Positions 16,259 through 25,735 of a stretch of 64,000 nt of DNA are shown here, piece after piece; positions within the stretch are counted from its first letter, which is position 1; each line of letters starts with the position of its first letter. A model generated the notes under the pieces. The model had not been told where the DNA came from. It saw only the letters and a program-made list of their open reading frames with translations, and made no database searches. Source of the stretch: Demequina sp. NBRC 110053 (GTDB lineage Bacteria; Actinomycetota; Actinomycetes; Actinomycetales; Demequinaceae); contig NZ_BBRJ01000002.1 of the NCBI RefSeq assembly GCF_002090095.1, positions 1,043,265 through 1,107,264 on the forward strand, in the 5' to 3' direction. Made by a program: the position numbers and the translations under genes.

Positions 16259-17318
16259 CTAGGCGTTGCCCGCCAGCTCGAGGGCACCCTCGAGCCACCA
16301 CTGCCCCGCGGCGGGCCCGCCGTTGCACTCGCCGTCCGACTCGCCCGGCGCCTTGACCCACGCCGTCGCCTCGAGCGGCCATTCGCGTGTCACCTTCGGA
16401 GGCGTTCCGAGAGCGCGCCCGGAGGGGTTGCACCACTCGCCGTCGGAGCCGTTGCCGTTGCGCGATGTGTCGACGAGGTACCCCAGGCCCGTCGCCTCAG
16501 CGATCTGGTCCGCCCACGCGCGCTCGTCGTCGAGCGCCTGGTGGTTCGAGGTGTTGGTGGCGAAGCCGTCGATGTCTCTCAGGCCCACCCGCTCGATCCG
16601 GGCCAGGGTGTCGTCGACGCCGCGCCACCCCGAGTGGCCGATGTCGAGGTAGACCCGCGCGCCGCCGGCCGACAGCGCCGCGGCCGCCCGCGCGAGCAGT
16701 TCCGCACGGTCGCCCTGTCCGGTGCAGTCGCCCATCTGCGCGAGCGCATCGGGTTCGAGCACCACCCAGGTCTCCGCGGCAGGGTCCATGCCGTCCGCGA
16801 GCGACTGGGCGAACGCCACGTACAGATCTGCCTCCACGCCCCCCGCCGAGTGCAGCCCGCAGTCGCGTCCCGGTATCGCGTAGAGCACGAGCAGCGCGAC
16901 TTCATCGGCCCGCGCCGCCGCCCGCGTGATCTGCGCCACGGTCGCGGTCGGGTCCGTGACCCACTCGCCGATCCACGTCGCCTGCGGCTGCCGCGCGATC
17001 CGCTCGATCAGCGCCGCGTCCGCGTCGCGACCGTCCGCGAGCAGCTGGGCATGCGCCGTGTCCGCCTGGGAGCCGGCATCGTAGAAGGCCGATGCGCCGG
17101 CCTCGGGCCGCGCCGACGTCACCGAGGGCAGGGGCTCGGACGATTCCGCGGGGGGCCTCAGGGCTGGACGTGACCGTATCGGCAGTCGACGCCGAGGTCG
17201 CTGGAACCGACGTCGTCGACGCCGGGTCCGGCACCGCGCCCGAGCACCCCGCCAAGGCGAGTGCGGCCACGAGGGCCAGCCCGCGCATCGGCGCTGGCGA
17301 ACGGTGGCGGTGCGGCAT
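16259..17318 (-). CDS. glycoside hydrolase family 6 lipoprotein, apparently frameshifted
   Basis: A secreted beta-1,4-glucan hydrolase (endoglucanase or cellobiohydrolase type). The GH6 domain shows SQADTAHAQLLADG, the PGRDCGLHSAGG loop, WVVLEPDAL with the catalytic-region Asp, HSGWRG, VDTSRNGNG and WVKAPGESDGEC. This domain is in one frame to the stop at 16259. The lipoprotein signal MRGLALVAALALAGC (lipobox LAGC) and a Ser/Thr-rich linker are in another frame starting at ATG 17318 or 17288. Removing one base from the six-G run at 17150-17155 joins them. The alternative in-frame N-terminus (from 17353) is arginine-rich and not credible. The ATG at 17288 sits inside a copy of the 17-bp repeat. 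Divergent function from neighbours, but close to the sugar importer. Confidence 0.75.
17276..17292 (-). repeat. 17-bp repeat GCCGATGCGCGGGCTGG, copy B
   Basis: This copy lies in coding sequence. Its ATG is the second possible start of the GH6 lipoprotein, and the repeat encodes the beginning of the signal peptide (MRGLA). Confidence 0.75.
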
Positions 17319-17388
17319 GCCGCCATGGAACCGGCCCGCGCCGTCGCCGTCAAGGGCGTGACGCGGGCCGATCCTCCCCCAGCTTGGC

Positions 17389-18336
17389 TCAGCCCTTCGT
17401 GGACCCCGCGAGGAGCCCTCGCACGAAGTACCGTTGCAGCGAGAAGAACACGATGAGCGGGATGATCATCGAGATGAACGCCGCGGGCGGGACCAGGTAG
17501 GCGTACTGGCCGTAGTCACCCGCGAGGTTCGAGATCGGATAGGTGAGCGGGTAGGTCTCCGCGGACCCGAAGACCGCCGAGACCAGCAGGTCGTTCCAGA
17601 CCCACAGGAACTGGAAGATCGCGAGCGACGCGACCGCCGGCAGCGACAGCGGGATGATGATGCGGAAGAACACCTGGGTGTGGCTCGCTCCGTCCACACG
17701 TGCAGCCTCCAGCACCTCGCGCGGGATATGGCTGACGAAGTTGTGCAGAAGGAATACCGACAGCGGCAGCGCGAAGATGGTGTGCGCTATCCATACGCCG
17801 CTGAACTCGCCCGCGAGGCCGAGGTTCTCGGGTCCCAGCAGGCGCAGCAGCGGGATGAGGGCCAGCTGCAGCGGCACCACCTGGAGCGCGAAGATCAGCA
17901 CGAACAGGAAGCTCGAGCCCCTGAACGGGATCCACGCGAAGGCGTAGGCGGCCATGAGGCCCAGTACCACTGGGAACACCACGGACGGCACCGTCACGAC
18001 GATCGAGTTGAACACGTATTGGAGCAGCGGCGGGGCCGTGGAGTTGTCGCCGAACGAGTCGAACAGCACGTGGCTGAAGTTCTCGAAGGTCAGGGCTCCG
18101 TCCGCCATGACCGTCCACCAGGCGTCGGTGCGGTAGCGATCGCCCGGCACCAGCGAGGACATGAACAGCGCGATCGTGGGGATGGTCCAGAACACCGCGA
18201 TGACGATCGCCGCGACCGTCGCCCACGGACTGGACAGCCGCTCCTTGGCCTTGTCCGAGCGCTTGGTGGGCAGCGCCTTGCCCTGGGTCGGCGTCTCGTC
18301 GTCGACCGGGTGCTGAGGAGGCATCGTGACACTCAT
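17389..18336 (-). CDS. sugar ABC transporter permease (MalG type)
   Basis: A 315-residue inner-membrane permease with about six helices and the ATPase-docking EAA loop EAARVDGASHTQVFFRIIIPLSLP. The long N-terminal cytoplasmic segment and the FENFSHVLFDSF periplasmic region match the MalG/AglG class that imports alpha-glucosides, but the exact sugar is not readable. Its start overlaps the stop of the MalF-type gene by one base, so the two are translated together. No ATPase gene is present; actinobacteria often share one MsiK-type ATPase encoded elsewhere. Confidence 0.92.
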   Translation of the reverse strand: MSVTMPPQHPVDDETPTQGKALPTKRSDKAKERLSSPWATVAAIVIAVFWTIPTIALFMSSLVPGDRYRTDAWWTVMADGALTFENFSHVLFDSFGDNSTAPPLLQYVFNSIVVTVPSVVFPVVLGLMAAYAFAWIPFRGSSFLFVLIFALQVVPLQLALIPLLRLLGPENLGLAGEFSGVWIAHTIFALPLSVFLLHNFVSHIPREVLEAARVDGASHTQVFFRIIIPLSLPAVASLAIFQFLWVWNDLLVSAVFGSAETYPLTYPISNLAGDYGQYAYLVPPAAFISMIIPLIVFFSLQRYFVRGLLAGSTKG

Positions 18337-19409
18337 CAGTGGGTCTCCTTCACCTTGTTGAGCGATCGCACGTTGTAGACGACGACCGGGATGACGAAGA
18401 TGAACAGGATGACCGCGAGCGCCGCGCCCAGGGCCTCACGGCCCTCGACGAAGCTCAGCACGTACATCTTGTTCGCCACCACGTCCGTCTGATCGCGTCC
18501 CTGCGTGACGGTGCGGACGATGTCGTAGACCTTGAGCGCCATGATGGTGATGGTCGTGAGGACCACCACGATGGTGCTGCGGATCGACGGGATGGTGATC
18601 CTCCAGAAGCTCTGCCACGCGTTGGCGCCGTCCAACGACGCCGCCTCGTTGAGCTCGGCCGGGACTCCCTTGATCGCGGCGGACAGGATCACCATTGCGA
18701 ACCCGGTCTGGATCCACACCAGGATCACGATGAGCCAGAAGGTGTTCCACGGATTGTCCGTGAGGAAGTTGTAGGGATCCATGCCGAACAGCGCGCGCAG
18801 CGCGTTCAGCATGCCGGTCTGCTCGCCCACCTGGTTGTAGTCGTACATGATGTTGCCCCAGATGACCGAGGCGCCCACGAGCGAGATGGCCATGGGCATG
18901 AACACCAGCGACTTGAGGACCTTCTCCCCCTTGGCCTTGTCGATGAAGACCGCGTAGGCGAGGCCGATGCCGGTCGACAGGATGGGGACCAGCACCATCC
19001 ACACGAACGTGTTGAGGATGGTCCGCAGAGTGGTGGGGTCGCTGAAGGCGAAGCGATAGTTGTCGAGCCCCACGAACTGCATGGTGGTGGTGTAGATGCC
19101 CGTCGTGGGATCCGGCTCGTTGGAGATCTCGTTGAACGACAGCCAGGTGGTGTCGAGGGCGGGATAGATCAGGCCCACGCCGAGCAGGGCGAGCACCGGG
19201 GTGATGAGCACCACCAGCTGCACCTTGTCGCGGGCGCCGCCCTTGACGAGGTCCGCACCGAACATGATGAGCGCGATGATCGCCAGGAAGGCGAGGATCG
19301 CGATGGCTCCGAACAGCAGGTTCTGTCCCTGCGTTGCCCAGAAGTCCGCGCCCAGACCTGCCATGGGCAGCGGTCGTGGACCTGCGGCGAGCACCTCGGT
19401 CGTCGGCAT
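18336..19409 (-). CDS. sugar ABC transporter permease (MalF type)
   Basis: A 357-residue permease with an extra N-terminal membrane helix (LLFGAIAILAFLAIIALIMFG) before the six-helix core, as in AglF-like proteins. The EAA loop reads NEAASLDGANAWQSFWRITIPSIRS. It forms the heterodimer with the MalG-type protein encoded next. It lies 82 bases after the binding-protein gene, in the usual order binding protein, F-type, G-type. Confidence 0.92.
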   Translation of the reverse strand: MPTTEVLAAGPRPLPMAGLGADFWATQGQNLLFGAIAILAFLAIIALIMFGADLVKGGARDKVQLVVLITPVLALLGVGLIYPALDTTWLSFNEISNEPDPTTGIYTTTMQFVGLDNYRFAFSDPTTLRTILNTFVWMVLVPILSTGIGLAYAVFIDKAKGEKVLKSLVFMPMAISLVGASVIWGNIMYDYNQVGEQTGMLNALRALFGMDPYNFLTDNPWNTFWLIVILVWIQTGFAMVILSAAIKGVPAELNEAASLDGANAWQSFWRITIPSIRSTIVVVLTTITIMALKVYDIVRTVTQGRDQTDVVANKMYVLSFVEGREALGAALAVILFIFVIPVVVYNVRSLNKVKETH

Positions 19410-19491
19410 CGACGAGTCCTTTCGTCAGAAGGGTCGTGCTGGCGGGGCCTCGCGTGTCGCGGGGCCCCGCCAGCCTCTCACCTAGGACCGA

Positions 19492-20859
19492 TCAGGGCCA
19501 GGCGTTGTCGATGTCCGTCAGGACGGTCGACAGCTGGGTTCCGGTGACGTAGTCGTTCATGCCGGTCCAGAACGCCGAGGCGCCCACCTCCGCCGGCATG
19601 AGGTCAGATGCGTCGAAGCGGAAGATCGTGTCCTCACCCTGGAGGATCTCGATCGACTCGCGTCCCAGGTCGGAGCCGGCGTTGGCCGGGTCCAGTCCCT
19701 TGTTGGCGGAGATCACGCCGCCGATCGAGACGCGGTTGTTCGCCCACGTGTCCGAGGACAGGTACGCCTGCAGCGCCTGCGTGGCGTCCTCCTCGTTGAA
19801 CGCCGCGACGAACTCGCCGCCGCCGGTGACCGCGGCGGGGTCGTCGGCGTTGACGTTGGGCGTGAGGAAGGCCCAGATGTCGCCGTCCTCAGCCACCGTC
19901 ACGTCCTCGCCCCACTGCGCCTCGTAGAACGAAGCCTGGTGGTGCAGCGAGCAGTTGCCGTCGAGGATCTGGAGGCCGGCCTCCTGGAAGGCGGTGTCCA
20001 CGATCGATGCCGCGTCACCCAGGCCGCCGTTGATGTAGTCGGGGTTCGTGGCGATCGCGCCGAAGGATTCGAAGGCCTCGGTGATCTCGGGAGACGAGAA
20101 CTCGAGCTCACCGGCGACCCACTGGTCGTAGGCCTCGGGGCCCTGCTGGCGCAGGACCAGGTCCTCGATCCAGTCGGTGCCGGGCCAGCCCGTCGCCGTG
20201 CCGGACTCGAAGCCGATGCACCACGGCTTGTAGTTGTCGCCCGAACCGCCGTTCTCGGCCATCGTCGCGGTGAGCTCCATGAGCTCGTCCCACGTCGTGG
20301 GGACCTCGTAGCCGTTCTCCTCGAACTCCGAGGGCGAGTACCAGACGTAGCCCTTCACGGACGCCATCAGCGGCGCGGCGTAGAAGGTCTCGCCCACGGT
20401 GCCGTAGTTCTTCCAGTCCTCGGACCAGAACTCGTCGACGTTGGCCTCGACGGCCTCAGGCGCGGCGACGACCTCGCCGGTGCCGACCACGCGCTGGAGC
20501 AGGCCGGGCTGGGGGATGATCGCCAGATCGGGAGCGTTGCCGCCCTCGACGCGGATGTTGATCTCGGTCTCGAACTCGTCAGAGCCGTTGTAGGTGACGT
20601 CGATGCCGGTGCACTCCTCGAAGGGCACGATGGACTCGGTGAGCTGCTCCGCCTCGACACCTGAGATGGTGCCGTAGAGCTCGACCGCGGCGCCGTCGTG
20701 GGTGCCGTACGCGGCGTAGTCCTCGCAGCCGGCGGGCTGCGAGCCCCCGGTGCCGGGTGTCTCCGTGGCGCCACCGCCGCCGTCATCGGACGAACAGCCC
20801 GCCAGGACCAGCCCGGCAGCCGCTGTCGCGGCGACGGGGCCGATGAACCTTCTCTTCAT
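19492..20859 (-). CDS. sugar ABC transporter substrate-binding lipoprotein
   Basis: A 455-residue extracellular solute-binding protein of the MalE/AglE class. The signal peptide ends in VLAGC with Cys22 as the lipidation site, followed by a Gly/Thr-rich tether. DLAIIPQPGLLQRVV and PTTWDELMELTATM are typical of family-1 binding proteins. The ATG at 20859 is preceded by GAGGAGGAGC. It heads the three-gene importer. A LacI-operator-like site at 20953-20966 lies about 95 bases upstream, suggesting sugar-dependent repression. Confidence 0.93.
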   Translation of the reverse strand: MKRRFIGPVAATAAAGLVLAGCSSDDGGGGATETPGTGGSQPAGCEDYAAYGTHDGAAVELYGTISGVEAEQLTESIVPFEECTGIDVTYNGSDEFETEINIRVEGGNAPDLAIIPQPGLLQRVVGTGEVVAAPEAVEANVDEFWSEDWKNYGTVGETFYAAPLMASVKGYVWYSPSEFEENGYEVPTTWDELMELTATMAENGGSGDNYKPWCIGFESGTATGWPGTDWIEDLVLRQQGPEAYDQWVAGELEFSSPEITEAFESFGAIATNPDYINGGLGDAASIVDTAFQEAGLQILDGNCSLHHQASFYEAQWGEDVTVAEDGDIWAFLTPNVNADDPAAVTGGGEFVAAFNEEDATQALQAYLSSDTWANNRVSIGGVISANKGLDPANAGSDLGRESIEILQGEDTIFRFDASDLMPAEVGASAFWTGMNDYVTGTQLSTVLTDIDNAWP

Positions 20860-20952
20860 GAGCAACGCTCCTCCTCGTCGAGTGGCATCCCGGCGCCCTG
20901 AGGTCTCGCGCCGAGACGTGCTGATCACCGGGTGCGGGAATGCAGACCGCGA

Positions 20953-20966
20953 TGTCAGCGCTTGCA
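20953..20966. promoter_or_regulatory. putative LacI-family operator for the sugar importer
   Basis: TGTCAGCGCTTGCA: an imperfect palindrome around a central AGCGCT, matching the TGxxAxCGxTxxCA type bound by many LacI-family repressors. It lies in the promoter region of the binding-protein gene. No LacI gene is adjacent; the one at 4389 is a possible binder. Confidence 0.4.
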
Positions 20967-21045
20967 TCTTCACCTTATGCAGGCCCGACGAGCCGCGCCA
21001 AGCCACGGCCCGACCGTCACCGAATCGTGACGTTTCGACGGAGGG

Positions 21046-21471
21046 CTATTCTGTCGTGCCTGGTAGGGGAAGCAGGGACGACAAATCGCTCCGCTCGCCC
21101 GACGCGTCGACCGCGCCCGTGGCCACCGCATCGGCCCACGACAGGCGCCCTGTGACCAGTCCCAGCCACGTGCCCGCGTCCATCTCCACCACCGCGGGCG
21201 GCGTCCCGCGACGGTGGTGGCGTCCGGCGACGCACTGGGCCGCGCCGAAGGGTGGCACGCGGACCTCGAGCGCCCCGCCTGGCGCCGCCTCCGCCAGCTC
21301 CTCGAGGGCGAAGCGCACCGCCGTCGCGAGGGTCGCGCGGTCGATCGTGGGAGCGGCATCCTGTCGAGTGGCGGCCTGCGGCGCGTGAAGGTCGGGCTCA
21401 CGCGTCGACACGAGCCAGCCCCTGACCGCGGCGCGGCCGGCGTCGATGTCGATGCGGCGTCGGGCAGGCAT
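21046..21471 (-). CDS. sterol carrier family protein
   Basis: A 141-residue actinobacterial protein of the sterol-carrier-like family found near purine genes. Recognisable segments are RATLATAVRFALEELAEAAPGGALEVRVPPFGAAQ, an RGTPPAVVEMDAGTWLGLVTGRLSWADAV stretch, and the SGERSDLSSLLPL end, which resemble the SCP-2 fold. Function unknown. It lies 160 bases downstream of purL on the same strand, as often seen. A degenerate GACGCT box 7 bases before the ATG might allow its own leaderless transcript. Confidence 0.8.
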   Translation of the reverse strand: MPARRRIDIDAGRAAVRGWLVSTREPDLHAPQAATRQDAAPTIDRATLATAVRFALEELAEAAPGGALEVRVPPFGAAQCVAGRHHRRGTPPAVVEMDAGTWLGLVTGRLSWADAVATGAVDASGERSDLSSLLPLPGTTE

Positions 21472-21517
21472 GGCACCTAGCGTCGCACACGAGGGTCACG
21501 GGGCGTGACGGCCAGCA

Positions 21518-21535
21518 GAACTCACAGATCAGCTG
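21518..21535 (+). repeat. GAACTCACAGATCAGCTG element, single copy
   Basis: Intergenic between the sterol-carrier gene and purL. It matches the arms of the inverted repeat at 49393-49471 (consensus GAACTC(A/G)CAGA(T/C)C). Confidence 0.5.
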
Positions 21536-21631
21536 ATGGGCGCGCCGGCGAGGCATGCGTGGGCGCTCGTTGGCGCTGCAGCTCGCCTGTGGGTGGGGCA
21601 GGCCCGATGCTCCAGACCGAGCGAGCAGGCG

Positions 21632-23941
21632 TCAGCCGAAGTGCGCGCGCAACGGCTCGGCCCAGGCGGCGCGCAGCTCGGTCAGGGGCAGCGAGAACTG
21701 GTCCTGCACCTCGAGCGCAGGATCATCCGCGTCCTCGGTGACGCCCAGGCGGATCGCGGGCACCCCGCGCGCCTCGAGCATCGCGACCAGGCGCGTCTCC
21801 TCGTCGCGGGGCAGCGCGACGAGCACGCGGCCCTGCGTCTCAGAGAACAGGGCCTGCGCGGGCGTGACGCCGTCGCGCTCGCACACCTCGTCGAGCACCA
21901 CGCGCGCGCCCACTCCGTAGCGCAGCGCACCCTGCGCGAGCGCCGCGGCCAGGCCCCCCTCCCCCACCTCGCGTGCCGCGTCGATGAGGCCGTCGCGGCT
22001 CGCGGACACCATGACCTCGGCGAGCACCTTCTCCGCCGCGAAGTCCACGGCGGGCGGACGTCCGCCCAGGTGTCCCGACAGCTCCGCGAAGCGCGAGCCG
22101 TCGAGGTCGGCACCGGTGGCGCCCAACAGGTAGAGCAGCTGTCCGCCCTTGCGCCAGCCGGACGGCGTCGCCCGCTCGACGGTGTCGAGGATGCCCAGCA
22201 TGCCCACGATGGCCGTGGGGTTGATCGACGAGTCGATGCGGCCCGGCTCGCCCGTGCCGTTGTACAGCGACACGTTGCCGCCGGTGACGGGCACCTCGAG
22301 CTCAGCGCACGCATCGGCGAGGCCGCGGATGGCCTCGACGAACTGCCACATGGCATCGGGGTCTTCGGGCGAGCCGAAGTTGAGGCCGTCGGTGATCGCG
22401 GTGGGCACGGCGCCGGCGACGGCGACGGCGCGGTAGGCGGCGACTACGGACTGCTGCGCGCCCGCGTACGGGTCGAGCTTGGTGTATCGGTCGTTGGACC
22501 GCGTCGCGATCGCGACGCCGCGGCCGGTGGCCTCGTCGACCCGCACCACGCCCACGGTGTCCGGACGCGCCAGCGCGGTGTTGCCCTGGACGTAGCGGTC
22601 GTACTGGTCGGTGATCCACGAGCGGTCGGCGAAGTTGGGCGAGGACATGAGCGCGACCACGGCCGAGCCCAGCTCAGCGCCCGACTCGGGAAGGGAGCCG
22701 GCGAACGCATCGGCCTGCAGTCCGTCCATCCAGGACGGGCGGGCGAACGGGCGGTCGTAGGTGGGACCCTCGTGCGCGACCGTGCGCGGGTCCACGTCGA
22801 CGATCCGCTCGCCGTGGTGGTCGATCGTCAGGCGGCCGGAGTCGTTGACCTCGCCCACGACGGCGGACTCGACGTCCCACTTCGCAGCGATCGCCATGAA
22901 TGCGTCGAGCTTGTCGGGCGTGACGACCGCCATCATGCGCTCCTGCGACTCCGACATGAGGATCTCGCCGGCGTTGAGAGTCGGGTCGCGCAGCAGCACG
23001 TCGTCGAGCCACACGTGCATGCCGCCGGAGCCGTTCGAGGCGAGCTCCGAGGTCGCGCACGAGATGCCCGCGGCGCCGAGGTCCTGGATCCCCTGCACCA
23101 CGTCGGCGCGGAACAGCTCGAGGCAGCACTCGATGAGCACCTTCTCCATGAACGGGTCGCCCACCTGCACTGACGGCCGCTTGGCTGGCACCCCATCCTC
23201 GAAGGTCTCGGAGGCCAGGATGGAGGCTCCGCCGATGCCGTCGCCGCCGGTGCGCGCGCCGAACAGCACCACCTTGTTGCCCACGCCCTCGGCGGACGCG
23301 AGGTGGATGTCCTCGTGCTTCATCACGCCCACACACAGGGCGTTGACCAGCGGGTTCCCCTGGTAGGACGCATCGAACACCGAGCCGCCGCCGATGTTCG
23401 GCAGGCCCAGCGAGTTGCCGTAGCCGCCCACGCCGCCCACGACGCCGTGGACCACGCGCGCGGTGTCGGGGTGGTCGAGACGTCCAAAGCGCAGCTCGTC
23501 CATGCCGGCGACCGGGCGGGCGCCCATCGCGAGGATGTCGCGCACGATGCCGCCTACGCCCGTCGCGGCGCCCTGGTAAGGCTCCACGTAGGACGGGTGA
23601 TTGTGCGACTCGACCTTGAAGGTCACTGCCCAGCCGTCGCCGATGTCGACCACGCCGGCGTTCTCGCCCATGCCGACCATGAGGCGCTCCTTCATGGCGT
23701 CCGTGGTCTTCTCGCCGAACTGCTTGAGGTGGATCTTCGAGGACTTGTAGGAGCAGTGCTCGGACCACATGACCGAGTACATCGCGAGCTCGGCGGCGGT
23801 GGGGCGCCGTCCCAGGAGATCGACGATGCGCTGGTACTCGTCGGGCTTCAGGCCCAGCTCCGCGAAGGGCATCTCCTGGTCGGGAGTGGCCTGCGCCGCC
23901 TCCACCGTGTCGAGCTGGTGCTGTGCGGGCGCGTCGGTCAT
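21632..23941 (-). CDS. purL: phosphoribosylformylglycinamidine synthase subunit PurL
   Basis: ATP-dependent large subunit that makes FGAM; works with PurQ (glutaminase) and PurS, both encoded at 53-54 kb. The 769-residue length is that of the small PurL type, lacking a fused glutaminase. Visible landmarks are [17 protein letters not shown] near residue 60, [29 protein letters not shown], and a second nucleotide-binding half with TGGNVSLYN. The start ATG at 23941 has AAGGGA upstream. Its promoter lies in the 318-base gap to the right; it is not co-transcribed with purS-purQ. Confidence 0.97.
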   Translation of the reverse strand: MTDAPAQHQLDTVEAAQATPDQEMPFAELGLKPDEYQRIVDLLGRRPTAAELAMYSVMWSEHCSYKSSKIHLKQFGEKTTDAMKERLMVGMGENAGVVDIGDGWAVTFKVESHNHPSYVEPYQGAATGVGGIVRDILAMGARPVAGMDELRFGRLDHPDTARVVHGVVGGVGGYGNSLGLPNIGGGSVFDASYQGNPLVNALCVGVMKHEDIHLASAEGVGNKVVLFGARTGGDGIGGASILASETFEDGVPAKRPSVQVGDPFMEKVLIECCLELFRADVVQGIQDLGAAGISCATSELASNGSGGMHVWLDDVLLRDPTLNAGEILMSESQERMMAVVTPDKLDAFMAIAAKWDVESAVVGEVNDSGRLTIDHHGERIVDVDPRTVAHEGPTYDRPFARPSWMDGLQADAFAGSLPESGAELGSAVVALMSSPNFADRSWITDQYDRYVQGNTALARPDTVGVVRVDEATGRGVAIATRSNDRYTKLDPYAGAQQSVVAAYRAVAVAGAVPTAITDGLNFGSPEDPDAMWQFVEAIRGLADACAELEVPVTGGNVSLYNGTGEPGRIDSSINPTAIVGMLGILDTVERATPSGWRKGGQLLYLLGATGADLDGSRFAELSGHLGGRPPAVDFAAEKVLAEVMVSASRDGLIDAAREVGEGGLAAALAQGALRYGVGARVVLDEVCERDGVTPAQALFSETQGRVLVALPRDEETRLVAMLEARGVPAIRLGVTEDADDPALEVQDQFSLPLTELRAAWAEPLRAHFG

Positions 23942-24259
23942 GTCATCCCTTGCATGTCAAACCTGGAGGTGCGGCGGCGTGAGGGGCGCGCGCGTGGGCG
24001 CGGCGCATAGGGCCAGCCTACCGGCGCGTGCCCGGCTCGATGGCGGGGAGGGACGATGCGCCAGCTGGGTTCGCGGGCGACCGGACCGTCCTGGTCCGCG
24101 AGGGGCCCGGTGTGCGTCGACGCTGGTGGCCTTGCGCGGAAGGATCCGCGCGTCGCCCCTCCGCTCACCACATCCGTGGGCTCCTGCGGCATGACGCCGG
24201 CGGTGACCCGCGGGAAGCGACGGCGGTCACTCGGGAAGCGCCGGCGAAGGCTGCGGTCC
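23942..24259. other. 318-base intergenic gap upstream of purL
   Basis: I see no gene here. It contains GATGCGCCAGCTGGGTTCGC (24055-24074), a divergent relative of the GCCGATGCGCGGGCTGGGTTCAC copy at 47668, and a weak hairpin GGACC-GTCCT-GGTCC near 24081-24095. TTGACA on the minus strand near 23958 is too close to the start to be the purL -35. Confidence 0.4.
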
Positions 24260-24691
24260 TCAGCGCGCGAGAGCGCCCACCGCTGCGCGGGCCGCGTCGA
24301 GCAGTGCGTCCCAGTCCGCGCCGGGGGCCCGGACATGCAGGCGGTCAAGGCCCTCCCACGTCCACGCCTGGACCACGTCGATGCCGCCGATGGCCTCGCC
24401 CAGACGTTCCGCGACGTGCGAGCCGAGGATCGACTCGGCGGAGGGCGAGATCCACAGCACGTGAGTGAATCCGCCCGACCGGGACGTGCCGCACTCGAGC
24501 ACGATGCTCGCGGGTCCCGAGGCTGGGGCCGCCGGGGTGGAGGCCAGCGCCGCGCCACGGCGGCGCCCGGGCAGGCTCGGGCCCGTCTCGCGGTGGGCCG
24601 CGGTGGAGGAGGGCGCGAACCGACCGGCGTCCCGCTCCAGACCCTTGGCGAGGGTCGCGAGCACGCCGTCGGCGCCATCTGCGTGTGCCAT
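24260..24691 (-). CDS. hypothetical protein
   Basis: A 143-residue protein from ATG 24691 (MAHADGADGVLATLAKGL). The N-terminal third is low-complexity Ser/Ala/Arg; the C-terminal part (ASIVLECGTSRSGGFTHVLWISPSAESILG... WTWEGLDRLHVRAPGADWDALL) looks folded. No signal peptide, no family recognised. TAGGAC five bases before the ATG resembles the leaderless -10 but lacks its final T. A start 13 codons upstream is possible. Confidence 0.55.
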   Translation of the reverse strand: MAHADGADGVLATLAKGLERDAGRFAPSSTAAHRETGPSLPGRRRGAALASTPAAPASGPASIVLECGTSRSGGFTHVLWISPSAESILGSHVAERLGEAIGGIDVVQAWTWEGLDRLHVRAPGADWDALLDAARAAVGALAR

Positions 24692-24874
24692 CGAACGTCC
24701 TATCGGCAGAGTGTCCAGGCTCCATGACACCCCATGCGGGCGCGCGGGGGAACAGAACGTGACGAATCAGACATCGCGCAGACGAGGTCTCGGAGGAACG
24801 AGAGGGCGCCCACAACGGGCGAGCCGTCGCGCGGTGGCGGCCACCACGCGGGCACGCGCCTCTACAGTGTCGCC

Positions 24875-25666
24875 ATGGTGTGGATCCTCGCCGCCGTACT
24901 GGTGGCTGCGGCCGCTGCCGCAGGCGTCCTCGGAGTGCGCCTGCGCCGGGCACGAGCGCGCGTGGCAGCGCTCGAGGCGCAATTGGCCCGCGACACCGAG
25001 GCCGAACGTGCACTCGCCGCCGCGGCGGAGCGCGCCCGCATCGCCCGCGAGATGCACGACGTCGTCGCCCACACCCTGTCCGTGGTCGTCGCGCAGGCCG
25101 ACGGTGGCCGGTTCGCCGCGGCGCATGAGCCGGAGGCCGCCACCCGCGCGCTCGGCACCATCGGCGAGGTGGGTCGCTCGGCGCTCGCGGAGATGCGCTC
25201 GCTCCTGGGATTGCTGCGCGACGCCGACGACGAGGCCGCCCTCGGCCCGCAGCCGAGCATCGATGACATTCCCGCCCTCGTGGCGTCCACCCGCGACGGC
25301 GGCCTGGACGTGAGCTTCGTGACGACCGGCACGCCGCGCCCGCTGCCCATCGGCGCCGGTCTCGCGCTCTACCGCGTGGCACAGGAGGCGCTCACGAACG
25401 TGCTCAAGCACGCCGGTCCGGGACCTCAGGCGTACGTGCAGCTCACGTGGGAGCCCGCCGCCGTCCACCTGAGCGTGTCTGATGACGGCCGCGGTGCCGC
25501 CGCGAGGGATGACGGCGATGGCCAGGGGCTGGCAGGCATGCGCGAGCGGGCCACCGTATTCGGCGGCACGCTCTCCGCAGGCCCGCGCGCCGGCGGCGGG
25601 TACCTCGTGCGCGCCACGCTGCCCCTCCGCACCGCCGAGCCAGCTCCCACCGCTGCCGGTGACTAG
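24875..25666 (+). CDS. NarL/DesK-type sensor histidine kinase with minimal input region
   Basis: A 263-residue kinase. One N-terminal transmembrane helix (VWILAAVLVAAAAAAGVLGV) leads directly into a coiled-coil, then the HisKA_3 dimerisation box REMHDVVAHTLSVVV with phospho-acceptor His61, and a short HATPase domain (QEALTNVLKHA as N-box, DDGRGAA as D-box, GLAGMRERA). No extracellular sensing domain exists, so input probably comes through the membrane or a partner protein. TACAGT at 24863-24868 is 6 bases before the ATG. The response regulator lies two genes on, separated only by a phosphoribosyltransferase. Confidence 0.9.
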   Translation: MVWILAAVLVAAAAAAGVLGVRLRRARARVAALEAQLARDTEAERALAAAAERARIAREMHDVVAHTLSVVVAQADGGRFAAAHEPEAATRALGTIGEVGRSALAEMRSLLGLLRDADDEAALGPQPSIDDIPALVASTRDGGLDVSFVTTGTPRPLPIGAGLALYRVAQEALTNVLKHAGPGPQAYVQLTWEPAAVHLSVSDDGRGAAARDDGDGQGLAGMRERATVFGGTLSAGPRAGGGYLVRATLPLRTAEPAPTAAGD

Positions 25667-25735
25667 GGTGACTGGCGTGACTGAGGTGCGAGCGCATCGG
25701 CCCTGCGCGCCCCAGCCGACGGACGGGAGCCATGG

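Noticed and set aside
16902-17318. separate small lipoprotein gene upstream of GH6
   Set aside because: Beyond the six-G run the frame loses all domain character while the other frame continues as GH6, so one frameshifted gene is the better reading.
17434-19547. long plus-strand frames opposite the sugar permeases, rich in Arg/Asp/Glu/His
   Set aside because: Shadow of transmembrane codons read backwards; no start signals or domains.
21536-23173. 545-residue plus-strand frame antisense to purL
   Set aside because: Composition (Arg/His/Val/Gly) is that of an antisense shadow; purL is certain.
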